Part shown: piece by piece, positions 5,218 to 6,316 of the stretch
How the letters are laid out: each line of letters opens with the position of its first letter
Position numbering within the stretch: the first letter of the stretch is position 1
From: Firmicutes bacterium CAG:882
Lineage (GTDB): Bacteria > Bacillota > Clostridia > Lachnospirales > Lachnospiraceae
Assembly: GCA_000435595.1 (NCBI GenBank)
Contig: FR895401.1
Coordinates: 1 to 6,316, forward strand
DNA length: 6,316 nt
Direction: 5' to 3'
Notes under the pieces: generated by a model
Told to the model about the DNA's origin: nothing
Database searches by the model: none
Seen by the model: the letters and a program-made list of their open reading frames with translations, nothing else
Program-made: the position numbers and the translations under genes

Positions 5218-5886
5218 TTATTGTTTTTCAACAACTTCACCCTGTTTTTTATATATGCTTCCGGCTTCAACATATCCTCTCACTGATGAGAGCGGATATA
5301 TATTGCTTTCCCTTCCGACAACCGTTCCAGGATTAAGAACACTCCCGCATCCTACCTCCACGTTATCTCCGATCATCGCTCCGAATTTCTTAAGCCCCGT
5401 CTCTATGACTTCACCGTCACATCTTACCTTGACAAGTGCCTTATCCGACTTCACATTTGATGTTATTGAGCCTGCTCCCATATGTGACTTGTATCCAAGT
5501 ACAGAATCACCTACATAGTTGTAATGCGGAACCTGCACCTTATTAAAAAGCACAACATTCTTAAGCTCAGTTGAGTTGCCTACAACTGCCCCCTCACCGA
5601 CAATGGCATTGCCTCTTATAAACGCACAATGGCGGATCTCAGCATCTTTTCCTATAATGCAAGGTCCGTTAATGTAAGCTGTAGGGGCCACCTTGGCACT
5701 CTTTGCAATCCATACATTCTCAGTGACCTCATCATACTCTGACTTGTCAAGCGATGCTCCTGATTTTTTTATAAAATCTCCGATAAGAGGAAGCACCTGC
5801 CATGGGTACTCTGCAGCCTCAAACAGTTTTCCCGCTATTGTCTGATTCAAATCGTAAAGGTTTTTAATTTTTAACTTTTCACACAT
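5218..5886 (-). CDS. GlmU-like left-handed beta-helix acyltransferase, no pyrophosphorylase domain
   Basis: The 222-residue protein starts at the ATG at 5886 behind GGAGG seven bases upstream. Residues 1-55 are a helical lead-in (LYDLNQTIAGKLFEAAEYPW). Residues about 56-215 form hexapeptide repeats of a left-handed beta-helix (VAPTAYINGPCIIGKDAEI, AIVGEGAVVG, AMIGDNVEVG, GSVLNPGTVVG). The segment NSTELKN...VPHYNYVGDSVLG...GAGSITSN matches the acetyltransferase half of GlmU. His121, Lys109, Tyr124 and Asn144 align by eye with E. coli His363, Lys351, Tyr366 and Asn386, while Asn377 is replaced by His135. The N-terminal uridylyltransferase domain of GlmU is absent. Relatives are often annotated as UDP-GlcNAc pyrophosphorylase-related, which is misleading. 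It starts 14 bp after the glmS stop, so the two are probably co-transcribed and this enzyme may acetylate an amino sugar or nucleotide sugar. The acceptor is not known. Confidence 0.85.
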   Translation of the reverse strand: MCEKLKIKNLYDLNQTIAGKLFEAAEYPWQVLPLIGDFIKKSGASLDKSEYDEVTENVWIAKSAKVAPTAYINGPCIIGKDAEIRHCAFIRGNAIVGEGAVVGNSTELKNVVLFNKVQVPHYNYVGDSVLGYKSHMGAGSITSNVKSDKALVKVRCDGEVIETGLKKFGAMIGDNVEVGCGSVLNPGTVVGRESNIYPLSSVRGYVEAGSIYKKQGEVVEKQ

Positions 5887-5900
5887 AAAGAATCCTCCAA

Positions 5901-6316
5901 CTATTCGACAGTAACCGACTTTGCCAGGTTACGCGGCTGGTCAACATCGTTACCTCTTAAGACAGACGTATAATATGCTATAAGCTGAAGCGGAATTACG
6001 GTCAGCATCGGCATAAGTATATCCGATACCATAGGGATTCTCACAATATAATCCGCTGTCTCCGCCTCTACCTCAATATCCTGTGCACATACAAGAACCA
6101 CCTTAGCCCCTCTTGCCTTGACTTCCTTTATATTGCTTACGGTCTTTTCCATGAGGTCATGCTGCGTTACAACCGCAATCACCGGCATCTGCTCTGTTAT
6201 AAGCGAGATTGTTCCATGCTTTAGCTCACCTGCAGCATAGGATTCCGAATGTATATACGAAATCTCCTTAAGCTTAAGAGAGCCTTCCATGCTGAGTGCA
6301 TAGTCAAGTCCTCTTC
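5901..6316 (-). CDS. glmS: Glucosamine-6-phosphate synthase, C-terminal part (partial)
   Basis: The last 137 codons of glmS are present; the 5' part lies beyond the right edge of the window. GlmS makes glucosamine 6-phosphate from fructose 6-phosphate and glutamine, the entry step to UDP-GlcNAc and peptidoglycan. The fragment is the end of the second SIS sugar-isomerase domain. It begins RGLDYALSMEGSLKLKEISY, continues SYAAGELKHGTISLI, and ends in the hallmark DVDQPRNLAKSVTVE. In fragment numbering Glu17, His33 and Lys132 match the E. coli isomerase residues Glu488, His504 and Lys603, so the site is intact. It stops with TAG at 5903-5901, 14 bp before the next gene, and is probably the first or an early gene of that operon. 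Any glmS ribozyme or promoter would be off-window. Confidence 0.96.
   Translation of the reverse strand, partial: RGLDYALSMEGSLKLKEISYIHSESYAAGELKHGTISLITEQMPVIAVVTQHDLMEKTVSNIKEVKARGAKVVLVCAQDIEVEAETADYIVRIPMVSDILMPMLTVIPLQLIAYYTSVLRGNDVDQPRNLAKSVTVE

Overview
The window looks like chromosome of a low-to-moderate-GC Gram-positive anaerobe of the Clostridia, most likely Lachnospiraceae (inferred from protein style, GGAGG ribosome binding sites and gene content; the species is not resolved, though a Lachnospira- or Roseburia-like gut polysaccharide degrader would fit). No rRNA, tRNA, CRISPR array, transposase or phage gene is visible.

Left part (1-1660), a sugar-regulon control region. The window opens inside a leftward gene whose first 57 codons encode a lipoprotein signal peptide, a lipobox Cys and a Thr/Ala/Pro-rich linker, as in ABC-transporter solute-binding proteins. 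A LacI-family regulator (516-1523) is divergent from it. The 343-bp spacer holds two good sigma-A-type promoters facing away from each other. Just downstream of each lies a closely related TTTCGAAA-centred palindrome, one upstream of the lipoprotein and one upstream of the regulator. The simplest reading is that this LacI protein represses both itself and the transporter operon. The regulator ends at a strong, long, two-way hairpin terminator (1547-1610) shared with the convergent gene.

Centre (1658-4260). A leftward GH53 endo-beta-1,4-galactanase without a signal peptide points to galactan-derived oligosaccharides as the sugar: imported by the ABC system, cut in the cytoplasm. Upstream of it on the same strand is a DUF815-type AAA ATPase of unknown function. 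Immediately before that ATPase lies a tandem pair of 75-bp hairpin-bearing repeats that fills the intergenic gap, stays open in frame with the ATPase and appears to supply its ribosome binding site. This is the most unusual feature of the window.

Right part (4267-6316), leftward housekeeping-type genes: the 3' end of glmS (glucosamine-6-phosphate synthase, cut by the window edge), then 14 bp later a GlmU-like left-handed beta-helix acyltransferase lacking the pyrophosphorylase domain, then a DegV/FakB fatty-acid-binding protein. The glmS-acyltransferase pair is probably one operon for amino-sugar metabolism. degV follows a weak hairpin and may be partly separate.

Several starts should be set inside the longest reading frames: degV at the GTG at 5136, the ATPase at 4108 and the galactanase at 2746, each chosen from a ribosome binding site and/or family N-termini. 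No clearly new multi-gene system was found. The best leads are the repeat element before the ATPase, the paired operators with a short-hinge LacI, and the glmS-linked acyltransferase.
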